Positions 1 through 11,700 of a DNA stretch of 25,018 bases are shown piece after piece; position 1 is the first letter of the stretch, and every line of letters begins with the position of its first letter. This DNA is from Coriobacteriia bacterium. Lineage in GTDB: Bacteria > Actinomycetota > Coriobacteriia > Coriobacteriales > Atopobiaceae. The notes under the pieces are model-generated. The model ran no database searches. It worked only from the letters and a program-made list of their open reading frames with translations, and was not told where the DNA came from. The stretch spans positions 64,158-89,175 of the forward strand of contig QAKZ01000080.1 of NCBI GenBank assembly GCA_003150175.1. The letters run 5' to 3'. Position numbers and translations under genes: made by a program.

Positions 1-48
1 TGAAGCTGAACTTGCCCGCCTCCGCGGAGGCGGGCAAGTTCAGCTTCA
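1..48. repeat. Perfect 24+24 bp palindrome at the window start
   Basis: Bases 1-24 are the exact reverse complement of bases 25-48, with no spacer. The palindrome begins at base 1, so its true length is unknown. It lies in the open frame of the partial adhesin and reads through as an ordinary-looking domain start (LPASAEAGKFSF). A perfect 48-bp palindrome in coding DNA is not expected by chance. It is either a fold-back chimera at a contig end or a real inverted repeat that broke the assembly. Confidence 0.95.
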
Positions 49-2657
49 CCGTCACGCCCGAGGGCGATGACGTGCTGGGCATCGCGGGCACCTACGCCTC
101 CCCGGCGCTCACCGACGGCGTCGCGGCGACCATCGCCGCCACGAGCGGTCAGATCGTCTTTACGCAGCGGGACGCTGGGAAGAGCTGGGGCTACACCGTG
201 ACCGAGTCCGATCCCGGCGCCGGCTTTACCTGCGATGGTGCCACGTGGAACATTCGGGTGAGCGTGGCCGACGACCCCGCGGCAGGGCGCCTGAGCGTGA
301 CGACCGTCGCGACGGGCGGCGGCGCGGAGCAGTCCTGGACGTATACCTCCGACGCCGGTCGCGTCGAGGGCGCGCCCAACGTCATCAACTTCGTGAACCG
401 CTACTCCGCGGGCGGCGCGACCACGGCGATCTCCGGGACGAAGACCCTGACCGGCAGGCAGATGGCCGACGGTGAGTTCTCCTTTGAGCTCGCGTATGCG
501 GCCGACCCGGCGAACGTCGTGGCGCGGGCGGGCAACGCGGGAGGAACCGTCGACTTCGGTAGCCTGAGCTACACGACGGACAGCTTGAGGCAGCTCGTGG
601 CCGATGGGCTCGCCTCCCGAACCGGCACCGGATGGTCCGTGGGCTATGTGGCGCGCGAGGCGACGGCGGGGCTTGCCGACGCTGGCATCGCCGCGCAGGC
701 GAGCACGTTCGGCGTCACCGTCAACGTGACCGACAACGGCGACGGAACCCTGACCTGTGACGTCGCGTATCCCGATGGCGGGCTGGCGTTCGTGAACGAG
801 TACCAGCCGACCGAGGCGACCATATCGCTCACGGGCACGAAGTCCCTCAACGTGCCCGAGGGCCTGACGGGACCCGCGGACATCACGGGCAAGTTTACCT
901 TCACCGTGACAGGCGAGGAGGGCGCGCCGATGCCCGAGCGCACGTCCGCGACGAACGACGGCTCCGGCACGGTCGATTTCGGCGGCATCACCTTCACGCT
1001 CGAGAACACCTTCGGCGGCGCGCAGACGCAGGCCGAGGACGTAGCCGATGAGGAGGCGGCAAAGAAGGACGCCGCCGCGCCCCTGGATACCCCGGTAGTG
1101 GCGGACGACGGCGCCGCGGGCAAGAAGGGCGCGGCTGACGAAGCCCCCGAGATCATGGGCGAGGATTCCGAGGCCGAGGGCGCAACGGACCTCGCGCCGG
1201 TGCCGGACGCCGATGCTCAGGAGCTCAACGCTGAGCCTGATACCGAGGCCGATAGCGTGCCCGAGACCGAGCCTGACCCCGCGCCCCTGGCCGAGGAGGA
1301 GCCCGCGCCCCTGGCCGACACCCCTGTGGTCCAGGAGGCTCCCGCAGAGGAGCTCGCTCCCGTGGCGGCAGTCGCCCGTTGGACGCCTAAACGCAGCGCG
1401 ATCCGCCTCGCGGTGAACGATGGCAAGGTGGACGGCGCACAGGTCGTTGCAGACGATCCTGCCCTGGAGACCGATCCCCAGGCTGACGCCGGCATCGCCG
1501 CCGCTCCCGCGGCCCAGGCCCCCGGGCCCCGCAGCCGCATCTTCCGCTACGTCGTCACCGAGTCCGGCAGCCTGCCCGGCGTTGCCAACGACGCCCGCGC
1601 TTCCCGCGACGTCTACATCAAGGTCACCGACGACGGCGCCGGGCACCTGAGCGCCGAGTTCGTCGATGGCCCCGACGTGGCCTCCGCCAGGCATCTCGAT
1701 GCTCCTGACCTGGCCTTCATCAACACCTACGACGTCACGGGCACGAGCGCTTCCATCACAGCGCGCAAGAGCCTCGAGGGCCGCGACCTCGTCGCCGGCG
1801 AGTTCGAGTTCGCCCTCATGGGTGCCGACGGGCAGACCGTCCTCACCGCGACGAGCGACGCCGACGGCAACGTCTCCTTCGACGCGATCGAGTACACGGC
1901 CCCTGGCACGTACACCTACACGATCCGCGAGCTCGTGCCGGCCGAGCCGCGCGGCGGCGTGAAGTACGACGGGCGATCCGTCCAGGTCAGCGTGACGGTC
2001 ACTGACGACGGCGAGGGCCACCTCGTGGCGAAGGCCGAGTACGCGGCCGATGCTGTGTTCGAGAACACCTACACCGCCGCCCCCGCAGACGTCATGATCA
2101 GCGCAAAGAAGGTCCTGCGCGGCGCTGCCCTCGCCCGCGGGAGGTTCACCTTCCTGCTCACGGGCGAGGTTGACGGCAAGGCCGTTGAGCTCACCGCGAC
2201 GAACGACGCCGACGGCAACGTGGCGTTCCCGCACCTCGTGTTCGAGAACGCCGGGACGTATACCTTCAAGGTGAGCGAGGTCAACGGCAAGGAAGACCGC
2301 GTGACGTACGACAAGCACGCCTACGCCGTGACCGTCGAGGTCAAGGACAACGGCGAGGGGCAGCTCGTGGCGACCGTGACGAACGACGCGAAGGGCGGCG
2401 CGCTGGTGTTCATGAACACATATACGCCGCCCACCCCGCCCACGACGCCCACCAACCCGCCGACGACCACCCCGAAGACGCCGCCCTCCACGCCTACAGG
2501 GACGACCACGACGACGCGGGCCCGCAACACGGCCGGGCGCACCCCGAAAACCGGTGATGACCTGCTCGCCGCCACGACGCTGACCCTCTTGGCGACTGTC
2601 GGGGGCGTGATCGTCGCGATCGCCGTCAGGCTCGCGCGGAGGCGCCGGGAGTTCTAG
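3..2657 (+). CDS. LPXTG-type cell-wall-anchored adhesin with FctA/Spy0128-like domains, 5' partial
   Basis: The frame is open from the window edge. The only early start is a TTG at 12 inside the palindrome, so I read this as the C-terminal part of a longer surface protein. Numbering residues from 12, five FctA-like beta-domains are visible: about 7-132, 137-266, 268-573, 580-687 and 692-803. Domains 2-5 open with a Lys motif (GTKTL, GTKSL, ARKSL, AKKVL), and all five close with F-x-N-x-Y (FVNRY, FVNEY, FINTY, FENTY, FMNTY). In this family the Lys and Asn normally form an intramolecular isopeptide bond helped by a Glu. Domain 3 is split by an acidic, Pro/Ala-rich insert of about 175 residues. 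A Pro/Thr stalk (805-843) leads to TPKTG (844-848), a hydrophobic segment and an Arg-rich tail, which is a sortase sorting signal. Probable role is adhesion or pilus-like display; the ligand is unknown. Confidence 0.85.
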   Translation, partial: KLNLPASAEAGKFSFTVTPEGDDVLGIAGTYASPALTDGVAATIAATSGQIVFTQRDAGKSWGYTVTESDPGAGFTCDGATWNIRVSVADDPAAGRLSVTTVATGGGAEQSWTYTSDAGRVEGAPNVINFVNRYSAGGATTAISGTKTLTGRQMADGEFSFELAYAADPANVVARAGNAGGTVDFGSLSYTTDSLRQLVADGLASRTGTGWSVGYVAREATAGLADAGIAAQASTFGVTVNVTDNGDGTLTCDVAYPDGGLAFVNEYQPTEATISLTGTKSLNVPEGLTGPADITGKFTFTVTGEEGAPMPERTSATNDGSGTVDFGGITFTLENTFGGAQTQAEDVADEEAAKKDAAAPLDTPVVADDGAAGKKGAADEAPEIMGEDSEAEGATDLAPVPDADAQELNAEPDTEADSVPETEPDPAPLAEEEPAPLADTPVVQEAPAEELAPVAAVARWTPKRSAIRLAVNDGKVDGAQVVADDPALETDPQADAGIAAAPAAQAPGPRSRIFRYVVTESGSLPGVANDARASRDVYIKVTDDGAGHLSAEFVDGPDVASARHLDAPDLAFINTYDVTGTSASITARKSLEGRDLVAGEFEFALMGADGQTVLTATSDADGNVSFDAIEYTAPGTYTYTIRELVPAEPRGGVKYDGRSVQVSVTVTDDGEGHLVAKAEYAADAVFENTYTAAPADVMISAKKVLRGAALARGRFTFLLTGEVDGKAVELTATNDADGNVAFPHLVFENAGTYTFKVSEVNGKEDRVTYDKHAYAVTVEVKDNGEGQLVATVTNDAKGGALVFMNTYTPPTPPTTPTNPPTTTPKTPPSTPTGTTTTTRARNTAGRTPKTGDDLLAATTLTLLATVGGVIVAIAVRLARRRREF
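1011..1535 (+). other. Acidic low-complexity insert splitting adhesin domain 3
   Basis: This encodes about 175 residues rich in Glu, Asp, Ala and Pro, with short near-repeats (DTPVVADD and DTPVVQEA; APLAEEE and APLADTP). The upstream half-domain ends in VDFGGITFTLEN. The downstream half resumes with FRYVVTESG, as neighbouring domains do without a gap. It is therefore an insertion in a loop of a beta-sandwich, probably disordered. Confidence 0.7.
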
Positions 2658-2715
2658 AGGCAGCGGGGGACACTGTCCCTAAATCGCAAGGGCTGCCGGC
2701 TCCGAAAGCACCGGG

Positions 2716-2748
2716 CGGGGCGCCGAGATCTGGCGCCCCGCTCTTCTT
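2716..2748 (+). terminator. Intrinsic terminator after the partial adhesin
   Basis: A perfect 9-bp stem (cggggcgcc at 2716-2724 with ggcgccccg at 2732-2740) has a 7-nt loop and is followed by a pyrimidine-rich tail, ctcttctt. The T-tract is interrupted, so strength is uncertain. The rest of 2658-2887 shows no gene. Confidence 0.65.
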
Positions 2749-2887
2749 CATGTCCCTCGAGCGCGGCTGAAGCGCGGAGCCAAGGCACTCGATTTCAAGG
2801 AAGGCGCATCGTTTAAGGCACCGCTTCCCAAAGAACCGGGCTCGCTGCGGTACCATCGTGGCAATGGGCCACGAAGAAAGGAACCCG

Positions 2888-3310
2888 ATGCCACAAACCG
2901 ATGAGCGGCGCGCAGGCGTCTCGCACAAGACCGATGAGCTCGCGAGCACGCTCCTCGGCCGCGCCCTCGATGTGCTCGCGGTGGGTGAGGACTTGCATGT
3001 CCTGCTCGCGCTCGGCGACGAGTCGGGCCACATCGAGAGCCTCGAGTTCGCCGAGGACGGCCCGGAGGAGTGCCTCGAGGGCGCGCGGAAGGCCGCGGCG
3101 GAGTCTGCGGACGCCGTGCGCTACGCGCTCGCGTACCGCGGGGCCATCGCCGACGAGGAAGGCGCCTACCAGGACGCCGTGATCCTCGAGTTCGGCGAGC
3201 GCGGTTATCGCAGCTACTCGGCGTATTCCCTGGTAGACGTCACGGGCGACGAGGACACCTTCGGCTGGACCGAGCCTGCTCCCGCCGGCGAGGTCGAGCC
3301 GCTGCTGTAG
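2888..3310 (+). CDS. Hypothetical protein, 140 aa
   Basis: I do not recognise the family. The ATG at 2888 is preceded five bases upstream by agaaagga; an in-frame ATG at 2864 lacks such a site. The product is acidic and soluble, with no signal peptide or membrane segment. It has an N-terminal helix-like part (DELASTLLGRALDVL), then LHVLLALGDESGHIESLEF, an Ala-rich helix (GARKAAAESADAVRYALAY), and a beta-like end (DAVILEFGERGYRSYSAYS). GC-biased third positions match the neighbours, so I regard it as a real gene. It sits alone between the adhesin terminator and typA, on the same strand. No function can be assigned. Confidence 0.8.
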   Translation: MPQTDERRAGVSHKTDELASTLLGRALDVLAVGEDLHVLLALGDESGHIESLEFAEDGPEECLEGARKAAAESADAVRYALAYRGAIADEEGAYQDAVILEFGERGYRSYSAYSLVDVTGDEDTFGWTEPAPAGEVEPLL

Positions 3311-3312
3311 CG

Positions 3313-3342
3313 CCGCCGCGCGCCCCGCTGCCGTCGCGGCGG
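3313..3342 (+). terminator. GC-rich hairpin after the hypothetical gene, possible terminator
   Basis: The 8-bp inverted repeat ccgccgcg (3313-3320) / cgcggcgg (3335-3342) begins two bases after the stop codon. The loop is 14 nt and no T-run follows, so it may be a weak or Rho-assisted terminator. Confidence 0.3.
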
Positions 3343-3375
3343 CCCGTCCTGCCAGCACTTCTCCCTGTAGAAGCC

Positions 3376-3402
3376 GTGACGGTGCCGTTCGCGCTGTATA
3401 CT
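3376..3402 (+). promoter_or_regulatory. Candidate typA promoter
   Basis: A good -10 hexamer, TATACT, lies at 3397-3402, 46 bases before the typA start. The best -35 is gtgacg at 3376-3381 (4/6 to TTGACA), but its 15-bp spacing is short. The -10 carries most of the support. Confidence 0.45.
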
Positions 3403-3448
3403 AAGCCAGTTGCCGAATAGCTAGGCACCTAGACATCGAGAGGGACAT

Positions 3449-5287
<1,839 letters not shown>

Positions 5288-5310
5288 TCCACAGCCATCG
5301 GCTGTTATAG

Positions 5311-5342
5311 GTGCCCGGAGCTTTGGCTCCGGGCACTTTTTT
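5311..5342 (+). terminator. Strong intrinsic terminator of typA
   Basis: A perfect 11-bp stem, gtgcccggagc (5311-5321) with gctccgggcac (5326-5336), has a 4-nt loop and runs directly into six T. A smaller palindrome (acagcc-atc-ggctgt) lies at 5291-5305 between the stop codon and the terminator. Confidence 0.93.
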
Positions 5343-5760
5343 GTGCATAGCGTGACGAGCGGGGAATCGCATGCATTGGTCAGATGAACAGTCTGGTGAT
5401 TTGTGCGGAGCGTAATCCGTACCCTAATTTTTCCGAATGTTGCACAACATTACAAAGAAAACCGGAATTATGCTTACAGAGACTGCCTCTGCTGATGGAT
5501 ATTCGAATCATCGCCGGAGGTTGTCCGACCAACAGAGAACGGCAACGACGATTCAAGAAAAGAGGCATCGCAGCCATGCGTACGTATGTTGAGTGATCCG
5601 TCTTGACGCGCGGCCCCGCTATCTGCTGCTCTGCCGCCTAACTCCATGAACCGATTTCTTGCCTTGCTTGGTCGTTTGGCCATCGAGGCTCTGAGTCCTG
5701 CGCCGCGTGACGGCGAGGGCTTCATTTGTATCTAAGTTCCAAAGGAGGTATCGGACCACA
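5343..5760 (+). other. Gene-free leader region of the giant adhesin
   Basis: This stretch of about 415 bases is visibly more AT-rich in its first half than the surrounding genes. It holds a 16-bp inverted repeat at 5436-5451 and, at its end, the ideal Shine-Dalgarno aaaggagg at 5741-5748. I found no convincing -35/-10 pair. A 70-codon open frame at 5384-5596 has atypical composition and no ribosome binding site. The region may hold a long 5' UTR and the regulatory site of the adhesin. Confidence 0.6.
5436..5451. promoter_or_regulatory. 16-bp inverted repeat, candidate operator
   Basis: The sequence aatgttg-ca-caacatt is a perfect 7+2+7 inverted repeat, about 310 bases before the adhesin start. 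Its size and central spacing fit a dimeric DNA-binding regulator. No cognate regulator is in the window. Confidence 0.4.
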
Positions 5761-8700
5761 ATGAGAAACACCAGACAGAGGGGCAAGAAGCTGCTCTCCA
5801 TCCTGCTCAGTGCAGTGATGGTGACGCAGATGTACGCCATGCCCGTCCAGAGCGCGTTCGCCGCCGACGGTGCGGACGAGCAACAGGCATCGACCGTCGA
5901 GGCGCGAGCCGGCGACGAGTCGACGCCTGACGACGACTCACAGAACGCCGATGACCAGGCGGTTGTTGAGCCGGCGCCATCAACGGACGATCAGCAAGGG
6001 GACGCTGCTCCCGCGGAGGAGCAGAAGTCCGACGAGCCCGCGGACGAGCAACAGGGCGAGAAGCCGGAGTCCAAGGCGCCGCAGGCGGCTCCTGCAGATG
6101 AGGCTCCTTCCGCTGCTACCGAGCCCACGCCCCAAAACGCTGCCCCTTCCGCGAAGGAAAGCGGCGAGTACAACGGGGACGCCGACCACAAGGAAGCCAC
6201 CAGGGGTATCTCGGTCACTGTCTACAAAGACAAGGACTGCTCCCAGGAGCTCGGCGGCGAGGCAGTCTCCGGCGACACCCCTCTGTACGGAAAGGTGAAT
6301 ATCGATTTCGCGACCGAAGAGCAGCCAGCGCTCGCTCAACCGAACGTCAAGTACACCTTCCCGAAGAACGTGTCCTTCAGCGATCAGTCGACCCAGACGC
6401 TCTACGACGGGAACAACCAGGTCGCGGGTACGTGGTACATCAAAGACGGCGTCGCCTACCTCCACTACAACGAGGACTGGCTACGCAAGGAACACTCGAA
6501 CGTGAGCGCCCACGTCAACTTCCAGTTCAACCTGAACTCCAACGAGACGGGCGACGACAAACAAGTGACGGTGAACTTCCCGGGCACCGCTACCTCTACG
6601 GTGATCAACACCAAAGACGGGAACGTTTCGGGCAATAAGTTCGGTACCGACTTCAACAATGAATGGAGTGCCCCGAAGTTCGACGCTTCCGACAACTCCT
6701 ATACCTGGACGGTCAAGGTTTCCCCTTCGACGACCGCTACCGATCTGAAGATCGAGGACGTCATCGGCTCGAATCTCGACTTCGTCTCCGACTCCTTCAA
6801 ACTCGTGGACAAAAGCGGCCATCCTGTTGCAGGCAAGTGCGACGTGAATCTGGACGGCCAGAAAGCGACGATTTCCCTTGGAACGCTTTCGAAGGGCGAC
6901 TATTACGTCCAGTACAAGACCACGGTGAAGCAGTCCGCCCTCGACTCGCTCAAGGACGGCGAGGAGATCTCCGGAGTGGGCAACACGGCGACGTGGAAGT
7001 GGGGCAGCAAGGGCGAGAACAATGGCACCTCCGGTCCGAAGGACCCGGAGAAGGTCAAGTATCAGATGGTCCAGAAGTCTGCGGACTCCGACAGCACCAA
7101 CGACAACATCAAGTGGACCGTCAAGCTGAACTCGGGAAGCATCAAGGCCGATATGTCCGGATATAAGTTCAGCGACAAACTGAGTGACGGCCAGAAATTC
7201 AAGGCCGGCACGAGCTATGTGGTGACGGATGCCTCGGGCAAACAGGTCGCCACGGGCACCGTCGACCCGAACAGCGATGAGCTCAACTTCACGCTTCCCG
7301 CCAGCGCGGGTAAGCAGGACCTCACCGTTACCTACGTCACTGCCATGAACGACACCAGCTCCACCAAGCCGGTCTCGAATACTACCCAAGTGACCCCTCC
7401 GAACGGCGAGGGTGTCCCGGGCAAGGCGGATGCAAGCTATCGACCTACCGATGATCGCACGTATGTGACCAAGAGACTCGTCGATAGCAGCACCGTCGAA
7501 ACCGATGGCAAGGCATCGTGGAAGTCGGTCATCAAGTTCTCTGCGATGGACACCGACACCGTCGCGAGCAAAGTTTTGTTCAGCGACAGGATCGACAAGA
7601 ACGGCGGCAGCTTTGAGCACATGAAGTTCAGCAACATCGTGCTAAAGGTTGTCGGGTCCGATGCGGTGCTGACGCAGGGCGCCGACTATACCGTCGAAGG
7701 TGGGGACTACAGCAGCTTCACCGTTAGGTTCCTCGGCTCCGAGACGATGAAGAGCCTGATCGGCCAGAACGATGTCGTCGTGACCTACGACACGACGTGC
7801 AGCGGAGCGAACGCAACCTACACCAATACCTCGACGGTCAAGATCGACAATGTGGACAAGGGCAGCGCAACGGATTCCTATGTGATCAACAAGGACCTTG
7901 TCCCTGCGGTCTCGAAGAACTCGAGCGGCGAAGCTCAGTGGAAGGCCGACTACACGTGGCCCGATGGGACCAAAGGCGCGTGGATTACCGACTGGGAAGT
8001 CCACGTGAACTGCGACGAACCGAACACCTGGACGCATCGTGGCGCTGCCGACCTCAAGGGCGACGATGTCGTCGTGAAGGACACCCTCGGCGACGACATG
8101 ACCTACGTCGCGGATTCTTCTCGCTATTGGCTGATAGGTAACGAGTCAGAGGGCTACAAAAAATTCGGCGATTGGCCGAAGCTTCAAGCTGAGCCCACCG
8201 ATTCGAACGGCATGGCGGTGTTCACCATCCCGACCAAGTATGCGGTGAACCAGGACGGTTCTTGGAGGGGCTACATCAAGCTGACCTACCAGACCGCGAC
8301 CAAGCAGTCCGCCGTCGACGCCGGCGGATCCAAGGAGCTCACCAACACCGCCGAGGCGAGCTCGGGCAGCACGAGCTTCCCCGCCGGTACCGGGAAGGTC
8401 ACCATCAACAACAAGGTCCTGGACAAGCAGGCCGTCCGCGCGACCGACAACTCCCACGTCACCTATACCATCAAGGTGAACCCGAACGCGCAGAAGCTCA
8501 CTACTTCCGGCTCGCTTACCCTGACCGATACGATGAACGCCGGGGCGAGCTTCACCACCGGTACCCTCAAGGTCAAGGACGCGAGCGGCAAAAAGGTGAC
8601 CGAGGGCGTCTCTTACTCGCTGAAGAACCAGCCGAACACCGACGGCAGCACGTCCACGGTGCTCACGATCACCGTTCCCGACGCCCAGGCGCTCACGATT

Positions 8701-11700
8701 ACCTATGACGTCGCTCCTCAGGGTGCCCTCAATACCGAGGTGTGGATCAAGAACGATGTGTCCATGCAGGGTTTCTCTTCCGCCAAGGCCAGCCATGGCC
8801 AAAACTGGGTGGTGCAGAAGTCCAACGCGGGCACCGATGCCACGAGCTACGGCATCACCGTCGTCAAGACCGACGAGACCGGCAAGGAGGCTCTCGAGGG
8901 CGCCGAGTTCACCCTTTACAAGGTCGATCTCGATAAGTCCACGCCGGACAACATCGTGAGGTCGAAGGTGGACATCGTCGGGGACAACCCCAAGGCGACC
9001 GACAAATCCGGCACGGCAAAGTTCGGCGACAAAGAGCACCCGCTCGACGCCGCGACTCTTTACTGCTACGAGGAGACCAAGGCGCCCGCGGGCTACAAGA
9101 TTACCAACACCGCCCCGACGTACGTGATGTTCAGCGGCTCGAGCGATCAGGCGAAGGCCGATTACACTGCTGCGTTCGCAAAGGCTCGGCAGCTTGGGAT
9201 CAAGCCTAACAGCGGCACGGCCTACAACGTCTTCGACGAGAAGGCGACCGAGCCGACCGGCTCCGCGACGCTCAACGTGGCAAAGCAGGTCAACGGCTCC
9301 GACCCCGCGGCCGACCAGAGCTTCGAGTTCTCCATCGCGGGCAACGATGATGCCTCCAAGGCAAAGATTCCCGAGAACGCCACGGCGACAACGACGGGTG
9401 CCAAGGTTGCTTCCTTCGGCTCGATCAACTTCGCTAAGGAAGACATCGGACAGACCTATACCTACACCATCCACGAGACCTCGCCCGCGCCCAACGACGG
9501 CAACGTGTGGACCATGGCGAGCGATGTGACCGCGACGGTCAAGGTCGGGACGCCGACCGACGATGCGCCCACGGTCATCCCCGTGACGGTCGAGTACAGC
9601 AACGCGAACACTGACGGCAACGCCGCACTGTTCAACAACACCTGGGCGAAGCCCGGTTCTGCCAGCACGACGCTCTCGGTCCACAAGTCCGTCGACGCCG
9701 CCGCCGGTGCGAACGTGAGCGCGGACGAAGAGTTCACCTTCGAGCTCTACAAGGCCGACGCCCAGGGCAACAAGACCGACGAGAAGCTTGGCGACGCCAT
9801 CTCCGTAAAGAAGGACGGGACCGCTAAGTTCGGTGAGCTCACCTTCGACGACGACGGCACCTACAACTATGTGATTCACGAGACCGGTCACGACGGCAAC
9901 GGCTGGACCCCTGCCGCCGACGTGAAGGCCCAGATTGTCGTGAAGAAGTCCGACGACGGCAAGTTGTTCGTCGTGGACAGCGTTACCTATGACGGCAAGC
10001 GCGCCGATTGCGCCAACTTCGTCGACAAGTACGAGGCCGCGAAGGCCAGCGCCTCCCTCGCCGCGAGGAAGTCCCTTGAGGGCGCCGAGCTCGAGGCCGG
10101 CCAGTTCTCCTTCCAGCTCAAGGCCAAGGGCGCCGAGGTCCTGCAGACCAAGCCCAACGACGCCGAGGGCGGCGTCGCCTTCGACGCGATCGAGTACACG
10201 GCGCCCGGCACCTACGAGTACGAGATCTCCGAGGCCAAGGGCTCCGAGCTCGGCGTCACCTACGACGGGGCGACGCACACCGCCGAGGTCGTCGTGACCG
10301 ACGACGGCCAGGGCCAGCTGCACGCCGCCGTGACCTACGACGACGGCGGCGCCGACGCCCCCGAGTTCAAGAACACCTACACCCAGGCCACCGGCGAGTT
10401 CCAGCTCGGCCTGCTGAAGACCGTCAACGGTCGGGCGCCCAGGGCGGGCGAGTCCTTCGAGTTCTCCGCCACCGCCGAGGGCGAGAACGCTGCCGACGCG
10501 CCCAAGCTCGCCGATGCCGCGACCGGCGCCGACGGCTCCGCGGCCTTCGGGGTCGCCGGGCTCGCCGACAAGGACGCCGGCAGGACCTACACCTACCGCA
10601 TCCACGAGGAGGGCCAGGACGGCGACGGCTGGGCCCTCGACAAGGACACCAAGGTCACCGTGACGGTCGCCGAGAACGCCGACCGCTCCCTTGCCGCCGC
10701 GGTCTCCTATGACCGCAAGGCCGACGGCGCCGACGCGGCCGAGTTCACCAACGCCTATGCCGCCGACGGATCCGCGACCGTGATGGTCAAGAAGACCGTC
10801 AACGGCGAGGCCCCCGAGCAGAACAAGCAGTTCACCTTCCAGCTCAAGGACGAGGCCGGCAACGTCCTCTCCGAGGCGATCACGACGGGCAACGCCGCTG
10901 CCCAGTTCGCCCCGATCAAGTACACGCTCGCCGACGCAGGCAAGACCTTCAGCTACACCGTCCACGAGTCGACCCCTGCGGCCGCGGGCTACACGAACGC
11001 CGCGGACAAGGCCGTGACCGTCGAGGTCTCTGCGGACAACGGCACCGGCAAGCTTAAGACTACGGTCGCCTACGATGGCCAGGGCGAGGAGGACCAGGCG
11101 TCCGCGACGATGAACAACACCTACGTCGCGGCATCCGGCGAGTTCCAGCTCGGCCTGGTGAAGACCGTCAACGGCGGCGCGCCCCTTCCCGGCGAGCGCT
11201 TCGAGTTCTCCGCGACGTCCGCCGACGAGGGCGCCCCTGCGCTCGCCAACGCCGCGACCGGCGCCGACGGCTCCGCGGCCTTCGAGGCCGCCAAGCTCTC
11301 CGACAAGGACCTCGGCAAGACCTACACCTACACGATCCACGAGGTCACCGACCTCGGCGACGGCTGGGCCAAGGCCGCCGACGTGACGGCTGAGGTCAAG
11401 GTCCCCGCCGAGCGCGACGCCGAGGGCAAGGTCGTCCCGACGGTCACCTACAACGGCGACGCGAAGCTGACCGCCGCCAAGTTCGACAACTCCTACCAGG
11501 CGAAGCCCGCCTCCGCGTCCCTCTCTGTCGACAAGACCGTCAACGGGGCGAAGAACGACGCCGTGAAGAACGAGTTCACGTTCGGCCTCTCCGCCGTGAC
11601 CGACGGCGCGCCGCTGCCGGCCGCCGGCGGCGACGCCGCGACCGTCAAGGGCACCTCGGGCGCGAGCTTCGGCCAGATCTCCTTCGACAAGGCCGGCGAG

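Noticed and set aside
5384..5596. 70-codon open frame before the giant adhesin
   Set aside because: It has no ribosome binding site, its codon use is unlike the neighbours, and it spans the inverted repeat. Probably chance.
5707..5760. Upstream GTG start of the giant adhesin
   Set aside because: It would place 18 residues before the signal peptide and overlap the ideal Shine-Dalgarno at 5741-5748.
6351..6370. TFPKN as a pilin motif for sortase polymerisation
   Set aside because: It lacks the surrounding W-x3-V-x-V-Y-P-K pattern and sits in a strand of the N-terminal domain.
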